61,941 bases of DNA from an uncultured Methanobrevibacter sp. (GCA_902774685.1 CACYJH010000017.1:1-61941), one strand, 5' to 3'; shown: positions 26,403 to 33,930, counted from the first letter of the stretch. Made by a program: numbers and translations. Notes: generated by a model from the letters alone, not told the origin.

Positions 26403-26424
26403 TAATTTGTTTTATCATTTAATG

Positions 26425-26464
26425 AATATATAAAGATATTTGAAAGCAAGTAATTGCTTAAATT
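26425..26464 (-). promoter_or_regulatory. TATA box with degenerate upstream palindrome
   Basis: AATATATAAAGA followed (upstream on the minus strand) by TTTGAAAGCAAGTAATTGCT, a weaker copy of the element found at 27361, 28578, 28719 and 29974. Predicted promoter of the gene starting at 26325. Confidence 0.55.
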
Positions 26465-26748
26465 AAAAAAGAGACAAATTAAGGATTTATAAACAAAAAT
26501 AAAGGCAAATGGAACATTTTATAATAGAAAGCAAGTTCCGACTTACTAAATTATAAAAAACAAGGCAAATTGCCCATATTCCATAAGTAAACTTAAATAA
26601 GTTTATTTATGTGAAAATAATGTAATTAATGAATAAAAAAATAAACTGAAGATGTTTTAAAAAAATATTTAAAAAAAGAAGAAAAATAAGCTTTAAAAAT
26701 TTAAAGAAAAAAAAGATTGAAAAGAATCAAAAAAAGTTTATAAAAAAA

Positions 26749-26830
26749 GAACTAATCCTAATTTAAAAAAAAACATATGTAAAGGGGGTGATATGTATTA
26801 GTTTAGGTTTGGGTTTATTAGGATTAGTTC
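26749..26830. repeat. Inverted repeat around a short hydrophobic frame
   Basis: Perfect 14-bp arms GAACTAATCCTAAT (26749-26762) and ATTAGGATTAGTTC (26817-26830). A related pair with one mismatch lies at 26985-27068. A TATA-like TTTATAAA is at 26737-26744. Confidence 0.5.
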
Positions 26831-26847
26831 CTATAATATTAATTTAG
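26788..26847 (+). CDS. Candidate 16-19-residue hydrophobic peptide
   Basis: AAAGGGGGTGAT is the best ribosome binding site in this gene-free stretch, but the ATG right after it (26793) gives only Met-Tyr-stop. In another frame, from GTG at 26788 or ATT at 26797, it would encode ISLGLGLLGLVPIILI, a fully hydrophobic peptide ending at TAG 26847. The match between site spacing and the ATT codon is good, but ATT starts are very rare. Coding status is unproven; the whole could be part of a structured RNA. Confidence 0.25.
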   Translation: MICISLGLGLLGLVPIILI

Positions 26848-26881
26848 TTTCAAACTATAAAAACTTTTTGTAAAATCAATA

Positions 26882-26983
26882 ATGAAAAAATATTTTAAAA
26901 AATATCTTAAAAAAAATCACAATAAATCTGCAGCTAAAGCTGAGAAATTAAAAAAGTTTTTAAAAAAAAGTAAAATGAATTAA
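26882..26983 (+). CDS. Candidate 33-residue Lys-rich peptide
   Basis: ATG to TAA encoding MKKYFKKYLKKN, then HNKSAAKAEKLKKF and LKKSKMN. It is strongly cationic and could be amphipathic. There is no ribosome binding site, and A-rich DNA gives Lys-rich frames by chance, so I rate it low. It lies between the two inverted-repeat units at 26749 and 26985. Confidence 0.18.
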   Translation: MKKYFKKYLKKNHNKSAAKAEKLKKFLKKSKMN

Positions 26984-26984
26984 A

Positions 26985-27068
26985 GAGCTAATCCTAATTA
27001 ATTTAAAAAATCTAAAGGGAATGAATCTAATTGAATAAAATAAAAAATAAATCAATTAGGAATAGCTC
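26985..27068. repeat. Second inverted repeat, related to 26749-26830
   Basis: Arms GAGCTAATCCTAATT (26985-26999) and AATTAGGAATAGCTC (27054-27068), 14 of 15 paired. The left arm is also a direct copy of the one at 26749, so this is a duplicated unit. The loop holds AAAGGGA and a five-codon frame only. Confidence 0.5.
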
Positions 27069-27186
27069 AATAAACATGATCAATTAAACCTTGAGTTAAT
27101 TTTAGTTTTGGATTGAGTTTTAATATATGAGTTATGTTTGTTAAATAGGATTTATTTTTAAACTTGATCTTATATGGAGATTATAA

Positions 27187-27267
27187 TAAAAGTATAAGAA
27201 AGTTAAAAGTTAGGGAAAAAGAAGGTCGAAATTCTTTTTCCCTACACCCACTTTAACTATACTTTTA
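27187..27267 (-). ncRNA. Long hairpin downstream of an orphan promoter
   Basis: Three nested stems: TAAAAGTATA/TATACTTTTA (27187-27196, 27258-27267), AGTTAAAAGT/ACTTTAACT with one bulge, and AGGGAAAAAGAA/TTCTTTTTCCCT (27212-27223, 27232-27243), with an 8-nt loop. It lies ~70-150 nt downstream of the promoter at 27361-27400 on the minus strand, where no gene follows. It could be a stable small RNA, a strong terminator, or a small mobile palindrome. I cannot decide among these. Confidence 0.45.
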
Positions 27268-27360
27268 GAATATAAATATAAGTTTAGGATTTATTTTATT
27301 CGGTTTACCCTTTGATTGAAGAATGAGATTTTCATTCTCAATCTAATATTTCTTCAACGC

Positions 27361-27400
27361 CATATATAAAGGTTTTCGAATGTAAGTACTTGCTTACATC
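27361..27400 (-). promoter_or_regulatory. Orphan copy of the peptide-repeat-family promoter
   Basis: CATATATAAAGG TATA region followed by TTTTCGAATGTAAGTACTTG and CTTACATC, a near-perfect copy of the element at 28578-28617. Downstream on the minus strand there is an inverted repeat (GATTGAAGAATGA/TCATTCTCAATC, 27314-27343) like the other leaders, but no coding frame. Confidence 0.6.
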
Positions 27401-27490
27401 TTTAAATCAAATATAAAGAACAGAAAATTAGAATTATCAAAAAATACGAAAAAATATTTATTTTTAGTAATAAATAAGCAAAAATAGAAA

Positions 27491-27632
27491 ATTTTTTTAA
27501 AGATCAATATACAAGAAAAACAATTATGTTTTTTTGTTTTTCCTGTATACCAAACTTCATGAGGAAAACTTTGAAAATAAAATTTTGTGACTTAAGAATG
27601 AAGTTAATCATTCTCAAATATATGTTAGTTCA
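27491..27632. repeat. Duplicated intergenic element, copy 1
   Basis: About 142 nt nearly identical to 28901-29046. It contains a hairpin (ATACAAGAAAAACAA ... TTGTTTTTCCTGTAT) and the palindromic GAATGAAGTTAATCATTC. On the plus strand a frame opening ATGAGGAAAACT runs 45 codons here. The region between it and 27908 is AT-rich with a T-tract terminator for the gene ending at 27909. Confidence 0.65.
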
Positions 27633-27908
27633 AAAAATAAGAACATATAATGACATATTGATAGAAATAAGATTAAATATAAATTTATTTACTTAAAAAA
27701 ACAATTAAATTGATTGAAAATATTCCATTAGATAAAACCAGATCAAAATTTGATTTTCATAGATCAATCTTAAAGAAAAAATATTAAAAATAGCAAAAAT
27801 GAAAATTGAAATAAAAAATAAAAAAGTAAAAAAAGAAGTTTAGATCATATCTAAACTAAAATAATATCCATATTATTTAATGGTATAATAAAATTTTTGA
27901 GATTAGTT

Positions 27909-28475
27909 TTAGTGTCCGATAATAGGGATGTTATCTGCAGTAGCAAAAACATGGTCATGAGGACCTAACATACCCAAACATTCTGCAGTAGCAAAAACAT
28001 GGTCATGAGGACCTAACATACCCAAACATTCTGCAGTAGCAAAAACATGGTCATGAGGACCTAACATACCTAAACTATCATCAGAAGCATAAATCCTTTT
28101 ATCAGGACCAAACCATTTACCTAAACTATCATCAGAAGCGTAAATCCTTTTATCAGGACCAAACCATTTACCTAAACTATCATCAGAAGCATTACCAATA
28201 ACAGGTACATTTACAGCATCATCCACTTCACTTACAGCTAAAGGTTCAGGGTCTTGAGGTTGGTATTTAGCTAAGTATCTATCAGATTCATCTTCAACAG
28301 CATAAACGTGGTCGTTTGGACCTAATTGAGCAACACTTTCATCTGCAAAAACATGATCATTTGGGCCTAAGCCACAAGAATCATTAGTTCCGTTATCTAA
28401 ATCAGCTGCAGCAGCGCAGCCAACACCAATTATAAAAATTAATAAACTAATTGAAATTAATAAAAACTTATTCAT
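27909..28475 (-). CDS. Secreted peptide-repeat protein (LGPxDHVFA type)
   Basis: 188 residues from the ATG at 28475, with GGGAATGATAAA before it; longer starts lie in the leader. A leader MNKFLLISISLLIFIIGVGC + AAAADLD is followed by seven short units with the core LGPNDHVF/Y, FGPDKRIY or LGPHDHVF plus Ala. Two 17-residue units (DDSLGKWFGPDKRIYAS) and three 16-residue units (LGMLGPHDHVFATAEC) are almost perfect tandem DNA repeats of 51 and 48 nt. This layout, signal peptide plus multiple peptide copies, resembles peptide-hormone or pheromone precursors, though a repetitive surface protein is equally possible. Confidence 0.78.
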   Translation of the reverse strand: MNKFLLISISLLIFIIGVGCAAAADLDNGTNDSCGLGPNDHVFADESVAQLGPNDHVYAVEDESDRYLAKYQPQDPEPLAVSEVDDAVNVPVIGNASDDSLGKWFGPDKRIYASDDSLGKWFGPDKRIYASDDSLGMLGPHDHVFATAECLGMLGPHDHVFATAECLGMLGPHDHVFATADNIPIIGH

Positions 28476-28507
28476 TTTATCATTCCCGTAAATCTGTATT
28501 ACGGAAT

Positions 28508-28551
28508 AAAATCTTATTTCAAAATCCCGGGAAATTCTGAAATAACATTTT
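28508..28551 (-). promoter_or_regulatory. 5' UTR inverted repeat of the 28475 gene
   Basis: Arms AAAATCTTATTTCA (28508-28521) and TGAAATAACATTTT (28538-28551), 13 of 14 paired, loop 16 nt containing CCCGGG. Located between the TATA box and the ribosome binding site. Confidence 0.6.
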
Positions 28552-28577
28552 ACACCTACCATTACTCTATTTTACCC

Positions 28578-28617
28578 CATATATAAAGCTTTTCGAATGT
28601 AAGCACTTACTTACATT
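28578..28617 (-). promoter_or_regulatory. TATA box with upstream palindromic element
   Basis: CCATATATAAAG followed upstream (minus strand) by TTTTCGAATGTAAGCACTTA and CTTACATT. The core GTAAGCACTTAC is a 12-bp palindrome. It abuts the TATA box at the same distance in all copies, as expected for a site bound by a dimeric activator or repressor. Confidence 0.7.
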
Positions 28618-28683
28618 AGAAAATAAGACCAATTAAAGAGTTATATTAAAAAATAAAGACAAATAGGTCGATTTAAAATGTAT

Positions 28684-28757
28684 GTAGGCACTTACTTAAT
28701 TTAATGATGAAAAATAAGATATATATAAAACTTTTCGAATGCAAGCACTTGTTTGCA
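28684..28757 (-). promoter_or_regulatory. Second, upstream copy of the promoter element
   Basis: ATATATAAAAC (28721-28731) and TTTTCGAATGCAAGCACTTG with TTTGCATA, preceded downstream by a half-copy GTAGGCACTTACTT (28684-28697). This gives the 28475 gene two tandem promoters, or marks a lost gene start. Confidence 0.55.
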
Positions 28758-28900
28758 TAATAGAATAAAAAAACAATCATTACAAAGATTTTAATGACTT
28801 TAAGAATTCCCTAAAAAATTAAACAAAAAGATCAAAGCAGAAATCAAAAATAGAATCAAAAATAGATTATGAATAATAAAAAAAGCTGTATTAAAAATAG

Positions 28901-29046
28901 TATTTTTTAAAGATCAATATACAAGAAAAACAATTCCTTGTTTGTTCTTGTTTTTCCTGTATACCAAACTTCATGAGGAAAACTTTGAAAATAAAATTTT
29001 GTGACTTAAGAATGAAGTTAATCATTCTCAAATATATGTTAGTTCA
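28901..29046. repeat. Duplicated intergenic element, copy 2
   Basis: About 146 nt nearly identical to 27491-27632, with a few changed bases in the hairpin loop only. It sits between the end of the 29293 gene and the promoter of the 28475 gene, the same relative place as copy 1. The plus-strand frame ATGAGGAAAACT... is open for 30 codons here. Confidence 0.65.
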
Positions 29047-29292
29047 ATCAAATGAGATTAAATAAAAAAATAACATCCTATAAAAGTTTATTTGCTTAAA
29101 AACAATTGATAATCAAAAATCAGGAAAAATACTCTTTAATGAATAGCAAATTTGAAAATTAGATCATAATAAATTAGAAAAAATCAGAAAAAAAAAGTCA
29201 ATACTAAAAAAAATAAAAAAATAAATGTTTAGATAGGATATCTAAACTTTTAATATATTTCAATAATGTAAACTTATTGTGCAGGAGCGAAC

Positions 29293-29874
29293 CTAGTAGA
29301 AAGGTTCTCCGCCTCCACCGCCCATAGGGCCACCAAGTGAAGTAACATCAGTAGTGGATTGTATTATAGGTTGAAAACCACGTGGACCTCTTCTATCACC
29401 TAAAGAGGATCTTACAATAGAATCATCACCACGAGGACCTCTTCTATCACCTAAAGATTCTTGAATAATGCTAGGTTGTTCTAAATCAGCACTGGTCCAT
29501 TGAGGACTTAAATTACCTAAATATTGAGGTGGAATAGTACTGTTCAAATATTGAGGTGGAATAGTACTAGAAACATTAGAATCACCGACAACAGTAGTAT
29601 TCAAATTAGAATCTTGAATAATGCTAGGTCTTTCTAAATCAACATTTTGAGAATCTTGGTCAACACCATCATTTGCACAGTAGAAAGGTCCATTGTCTCC
29701 ACCGCCACCAAGTGCGGAACCAAGAGCAGGAGCATAGAAAGGTCCATTATTTCCATTTCCACCCATTGCAGAACCTAATGCACCATCATTTACATCTAAA
29801 TCAGCTGCAGCAGCGCAACCGATAGCAATTATTAAAATAAATAATGAAGTAGTAATTAATGCAATTTTATTCAT
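29293..29874 (-). CDS. Secreted peptide-repeat protein (LGSAxGG...GPFY type)
   Basis: 193 residues. The leader MNKIALITTSLFILIIAIGC + AAAADLD is almost that of the 28475 gene. Repeat units follow: ALGSAMGGNGNNGPFY, ALGSALGGGGDNGPFY, DLERPSIIQDS, STIPPQYLNSTIPPQYLGN, DLEQPSIIQES, SLGDRRGPRGDDSIV, SLGDRRGPRGFQPII, and finally SLGGPMGGGGGEPFY. The units start with (S/A)LG as in the neighbour but differ in core sequence. AAGGAAGATAAA precedes the ATG. Neither enzymatic domains nor an anchor are seen. Probably exported. Function unknown. Confidence 0.78.
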   Translation of the reverse strand: MNKIALITTSLFILIIAIGCAAAADLDVNDGALGSAMGGNGNNGPFYAPALGSALGGGGDNGPFYCANDGVDQDSQNVDLERPSIIQDSNLNTTVVGDSNVSSTIPPQYLNSTIPPQYLGNLSPQWTSADLEQPSIIQESLGDRRGPRGDDSIVRSSLGDRRGPRGFQPIIQSTTDVTSLGGPMGGGGGEPFY

Positions 29875-29902
29875 TTTATCTTCCTTTAATATTTTTTAAA
29901 AT

Positions 29903-29951
29903 GAATAAAATATTATCCTAAGATTTCATTTCCCAGACTAATATTTTATTC
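29903..29951 (-). promoter_or_regulatory. 5' UTR inverted repeat of the 29874 gene
   Basis: Perfect 13-bp arms GAATAAAATATTA (29903-29915) and TAATATTTTATTC (29939-29951), loop 23 nt. Confidence 0.6.
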
Positions 29952-29973
29952 TTAATATAAATTATGTTAAAGA

Positions 29974-30009
29974 CCATATATAAAGATTCTCGAATGCAAG
30001 TGCTTACTT
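29974..30009 (-). promoter_or_regulatory. TATA box with upstream palindromic element
   Basis: CCATATATAAAGA followed by TTCTCGAATGCAAGTGCTTA; same arrangement as at 28578 and 27361. The remaining part of the gap to 30230 is AT-rich and ends in T-tracts belonging to the toxin gene. Confidence 0.65.
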
Positions 30010-30230
30010 TCACCTTAAAATTAAAAAATAAGGATAAAAAATGGTTTAATAAATGAATAAAATATAATTTTTTCTTTTTTAATAAAATAAGAATCTAAAA
30101 ATCGTTTTAAAAATATCAAAAATAGAGAAAAATTTGATAAAAAGATAAGGAAAAAAAATCATTAATCAAAACATCTAAAAAATGAAAGATAAGAAAAAAG
30201 AAAAAGAATAATCAAACTTTAAAAGCTTGA

Positions 30231-30548
30231 TCATTGGTATTTCTTATGAGAAAACTCAAGAAATACAATCTTATTATCTCTTTCATCATAGGAATAGTAT
30301 AATCTAAATGTGTCAGCGACATAAAGCTCAAGTTGACCTTTACGGTTACAAGCCATATGTTTGCCGACATATGGATTTTCAAAAATCTTCCGTATCTGCT
30401 TGAAGAATTTCTCCAAAACGGACTTGTCTATCTTTTTAATAGACTTGAAGAATTTCTTATCATATTCCCAATCTCTTAATACCCCTCCTACTTTAACAAA
30501 AGCTTCATTAAGCTCATCAGCAGAACAGATTCTATTAGGACATACCAT
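30231..30548 (-). CDS. RelE/ParE-family toxin
   Basis: The core DWEYDKKFFKSIKKID ... NPYVGKHMACNRKGQLELYV ... FRLYYSYDERDNKIVFLEF has the helix-helix-four-strand order and the closing strand of RelE/ParE mRNA interferases or gyrase poisons. An N-terminal extension of ~25 residues (CPNRICSADELNEAF) is unusual. ATG 30548 is used, with AGGTGATT 12 nt before it; a GTG at 30566 is an alternative. No antitoxin of normal size follows or precedes it. A 38-codon frame lies 35 nt upstream. Confidence 0.72.
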   Translation of the reverse strand: MVCPNRICSADELNEAFVKVGGVLRDWEYDKKFFKSIKKIDKSVLEKFFKQIRKIFENPYVGKHMACNRKGQLELYVADTFRLYYSYDERDNKIVFLEFSHKKYQ

Positions 30549-30583
30549 ATTGATCTTGGCAATCACCTAACAAAACCAATGCA

Positions 30584-30700
30584 TTAAGTTTTTCTCACCC
30601 TCCTAATATGAAGACCACTATAATGGCCCATTGGTGCTTTTAGCATATCTAATTTAACCACAGAATACTCTTTGGAATAAATTCTATTTTCAATATACAA
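30584..30700 (-). CDS. Short frame upstream of the toxin, possible antitoxin remnant
   Basis: TTG at 30700 with GAGGTGAAGTT before it opens a 38-codon frame (MYIENRIYSKEYSVVKLD, then a basic end LHIRRVRKT). The ribosome binding site is good and the palindrome at 30720 lies just upstream. At 38 residues it is shorter than typical RelB/Phd antitoxins, so it may be a trimmed antitoxin or only a leader peptide. Confidence 0.4.
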   Translation of the reverse strand: MYIENRIYSKEYSVVKLDMLKAPMGHYSGLHIRRVRKT

Positions 30701-30719
30701 AACTTCACCTCATATTTTA

Positions 30720-30765
30720 CGATAATCCTATCGCAACATTATATTATACTTATCCATATAAAAAG
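30720..30765 (-). promoter_or_regulatory. Promoter and operator-like palindrome of the toxin unit
   Basis: TTTTTATATGG on the minus strand (30755-30765) is a likely TATA box. CGATAATCCTATCG (30720-30733) has 5-bp arms near the predicted transcription start, as in autoregulated toxin-antitoxin operons. Confidence 0.45.
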
Positions 30766-30887
30766 ATTTCTAAATTATATTCAGAATAATGAATTAATCA
30801 TATTTAATTCACTTAAAAAATAGTAATTTAACGAAACAGTGAATAAAAAAATAAAAAAATAAAAAAAGAAAAAGATTGGAATAAAAA

Positions 30888-33155
30888 TTATTCCAAAATC
30901 TTAAGTGCATCAACCATATCCAAATGTTTGATCTTACGTGAGAAATATAAGTTTATGATAATTGACACAGCCAATATAATCAAGAATGTGCAACATAAAT
31001 TCATCCAAGATATTGAAGGCAGAATAAATGATTTTTCACTTGATGACTTCCAAACCATGTCTAAAACCTTATATCCTAAAGGAATTCCTATTAAACCACC
31101 CATAATTATGAAGGCTAAACTTTGTGTCAGCAGCAATTTTGTCAATGCACGTGTCTTGAAACCTAAAACCTTCAAAGTTCCGATATCACGCTCCATTTCC
31201 AAAAAGCTCAGCAATCCCAAATTATAGAGAACTATTATCGCCAATACGACTGCAAAGAACATCAGAGAATAGATCATCATCCAAAGTGACTTGTTAAGTT
31301 CATGCAAGCCCTCCACCATTTCTTCACGAGTTATCACTGACTTTATTCCATCATACTCCCTGCGAACATCCTTTTTAGTGATTATGCTTGTTGTAGTATA
31401 ATTCAAGCCTAAATCCTTTAACTTTTTAGGGGACATGATGAATCCTTGAGTGGATGGGTGTCCATAAATCTTATCAATCTTTACATCAACCCATTTGTCA
31501 GAGTCCATAAGATGGAATTTGACAGTATCTCCAACACCAACCCCTAACAAATCAGCCATCTTCTGTGTAATTGCAACTTCATCATCCTTAATCTTTATCT
31601 TATTTTGATGTATGTCAGTTGGAGTGATCAAATCAGTGCCATTCAAGACAAGTAGCGAAGCCGTTTTTTTAGATGTATCCGATTCAATCTCAATACCAGA
31701 CTCCATTATCTTATCTCCATCAACCATATCCACTACATCATCGATTTGTGATGCATTAGCATCGACATCAACCACCAACTTGTTTTCAAAATGATTGATC
31801 TTATCAAATTCCCAATGTTCTGAATCTGACATTCCATCATACAAACCAAATGCATATATTAAAAGAACAGTGCATGCCAACACTCCTACAATAGTAGTGA
31901 TTGCCCTGAAATTATGTCTTTTTGCATCCCTATAGTTCCAACGGAAATTAAAGGACATATGTTTCCAGAACCCTAATTTTTCAACAAAAGAGGAAGTTGT
32001 TGCCTTAGGAGCCTTTGGCCTTATTATGGTTGAAGGATCCTCATTTACAATGTTTCTGATTGAGAAATAGGATACGATGACTGACATAATAAACATCAAT
32101 ATCACTACATAGAAAAATCTCATTCCTCCAACAGGAGTGAAGTAAGGCATTACAAATAGCTTAGCCAATGGAGGATAAGCAATCTTATGTATGATAATAG
32201 GACCTAAAATCAAACCTAATGCAGATCCAATTAAAACCAATAAGGTATAAGATATGTAATGTATCATTATAGCCCTATTCTTGAATCCATTTGCTTTAAG
32301 AATACCTATTTGAGTTCTTTGATGTGTGATTATCCTTTTCATTGATGTGACAAGCATCAGCATTGAAATGAAAATAAAGACTATTGGAAGAGCAGTTGCT
32401 ATCATTTTTAATTGAGCAACCATATTGTCATAGGCAGTTACGCTTGAATGGTCTTCCCTTGCTAAGAATGAATTATAATCATCCCCTAAATTTTCCTTTA
32501 ATAAGTCACCGTACTCCTGTGCATCTCCATCGAATTTAACATTTAAAACATTATACTGAACATAATCACTTGGAAATGCCTTATAGGAAAGATAAGCAAA
32601 ACCATAATTTCCATGCTCTGGTTTCACTGCATAGTATGGAACACTATAGACATATTCTGGAGAATAGACCAACCCCTTGATTTCCTTTTTAATTTCCATG
32701 TCATTAAATTTGAATGTGATCTTGTCTCCCACTTCAAGAGACTTATTGTCTGCAAAGCTCTTGTCCAACCATACTCCATCTTCATCATCCAAATCGAATT
32801 CCTCACCTTCCATCACATAGAATTTTGACATCTTATTCTCTTCAAGGAAATGGAGCTTGATTTCCGGATTGGTATTGAAGTCTGCAATCGAACTTAAAAC
32901 CAGCTGCCTTTCAGTATCTGCTGTTGGATCTAACTCATATACAGTATCCTCAAAATCATCATCGACATTTGTTGCAAAAATCCAGCCGTCAGCTAAATGG
33001 GTGTCTTGGTAATAGTCATTAATGTTTTCTTCAAGGGAAATTGCTTCTGAACTGACACCTGAAAATATGAATACCGCCAAAAATGCCATTAGGAATATGG
33101 AAATGAATTGAATCTTATAATTTGAAATATCTCTTAGCATCTTCTTATACAGCAT
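30888..33155 (-). CDS. ABC transporter permease, FtsX/MacB type
   Basis: 755 residues in the duplicated FtsX arrangement. An N-terminal membrane helix (residues ~17-35) and a large extracytoplasmic domain are followed by three helices (~250-370). A second half repeats helix, soluble domain, and three helices near the C-terminus. Motifs SSxxRxxTHQRTQIGILKANGF-like and RDIGTLKVLGFKTRAL, each seen after a helix, are the coupling regions of FtsX permeases. It follows the ABC ATPase gene by 70 nt. Such pairs export peptides or lipid-linked compounds or act on the envelope. The nearby NRPS makes its product the leading cargo candidate. Confidence 0.88.
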   Translation of the reverse strand: MLYKKMLRDISNYKIQFISIFLMAFLAVFIFSGVSSEAISLEENINDYYQDTHLADGWIFATNVDDDFEDTVYELDPTADTERQLVLSSIADFNTNPEIKLHFLEENKMSKFYVMEGEEFDLDDEDGVWLDKSFADNKSLEVGDKITFKFNDMEIKKEIKGLVYSPEYVYSVPYYAVKPEHGNYGFAYLSYKAFPSDYVQYNVLNVKFDGDAQEYGDLLKENLGDDYNSFLAREDHSSVTAYDNMVAQLKMIATALPIVFIFISMLMLVTSMKRIITHQRTQIGILKANGFKNRAIMIHYISYTLLVLIGSALGLILGPIIIHKIAYPPLAKLFVMPYFTPVGGMRFFYVVILMFIMSVIVSYFSIRNIVNEDPSTIIRPKAPKATTSSFVEKLGFWKHMSFNFRWNYRDAKRHNFRAITTIVGVLACTVLLIYAFGLYDGMSDSEHWEFDKINHFENKLVVDVDANASQIDDVVDMVDGDKIMESGIEIESDTSKKTASLLVLNGTDLITPTDIHQNKIKIKDDEVAITQKMADLLGVGVGDTVKFHLMDSDKWVDVKIDKIYGHPSTQGFIMSPKKLKDLGLNYTTTSIITKKDVRREYDGIKSVITREEMVEGLHELNKSLWMMIYSLMFFAVVLAIIVLYNLGLLSFLEMERDIGTLKVLGFKTRALTKLLLTQSLAFIIMGGLIGIPLGYKVLDMVWKSSSEKSFILPSISWMNLCCTFLIILAVSIIINLYFSRKIKHLDMVDALKILE

Positions 33156-33225
33156 TTAATCACCACTTCAAACACACAGGAGAGAAATCACCATCACAAA
33201 TATAGAGTTTAGACCACAATAAAAA

Positions 33226-33930
33226 TCACCAATCTATATCAGCAATATCCATTGGAGAATCATTTATTTCTATGCTTTCAACTTGCCCGTTTTTAATTCT
33301 AATTACCTTATCAGCTGCCTTTGCCAACAATGCATTGTGGGTTACTATAACAACTGTAGATTTTCGGTTTCTGCTTAAATCCTGGAGAGTGCTTAAGACA
33401 AGAACCCCTGTATTTGAGTCAAGAGCCCCTGTTGGCTCATCACATAAGAGAACAGCAGGTTTTTTTGCAATTGCCCTTGCAATTGACACTCTTTGCTGTT
33501 GCCCTCCAGACATTTGTGCTGGGAAATGGTTTGCCCAATCCCTAAGCCCAACAGCATCCAAGACTTCCAAACCATCTATCTTAACGTCTACAACATCGTT
33601 CATCAGTTCAATGTTTTCAATAGCAGTTAAGTTAGGGATTAGATTATAGAATTGGAAGATGAATCCAACGTTTTTAGCACGATATTCTGTCAACTCGTTA
33701 TCATTAAATGATTCAATATGGTTGCCATTGACTATAATTTCACCAGAACTTACAGAATCAAGCCCTCCTAAAAGGTTTAACAGTGTTGACTTACCTGCAC
33801 CGGATGGACCGAGTATAACTACGAGTTCCCCTTCTTCAATTGTAAAATTAACATTATCCATAGCCTTTAAAACCTGTTCTCCAGATTTATAAACCTTATC
33901 AACATTTTTAAATTCAATTATTGCACTCAT
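33226..33930 (-). CDS. ABC transporter ATPase, MacB/LolD type
   Basis: 234 residues from the ATG at 33930, with AAGGGGAATTCT before it. Walker A GPSGAGKST, signature MSGGQQQRVSIARA, Walker B AVLLCDEPTGALD and switch histidine VVIVTHN are all intact. DEPTGALD is typical of the LolD/MacB branch that pairs with FtsX permeases, as here (gene at 30888). It lies 190 nt downstream of the NRPS, same strand. The gap has TTAATTAATTT-type tandem repeats and may carry its own promoter. Confidence 0.92.
   Translation of the reverse strand: MSAIIEFKNVDKVYKSGEQVLKAMDNVNFTIEEGELVVILGPSGAGKSTLLNLLGGLDSVSSGEIIVNGNHIESFNDNELTEYRAKNVGFIFQFYNLIPNLTAIENIELMNDVVDVKIDGLEVLDAVGLRDWANHFPAQMSGGQQQRVSIARAIAKKPAVLLCDEPTGALDSNTGVLVLSTLQDLSRNRKSTVVIVTHNALLAKAADKVIRIKNGQVESIEINDSPMDIADIDW

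Noticed and set aside
27932..28175. Regular direct repeats that could suggest a CRISPR array
   Set aside because: The 48- and 51-nt repeats are contiguous, in frame, encode the peptide units, and have no unique spacers.
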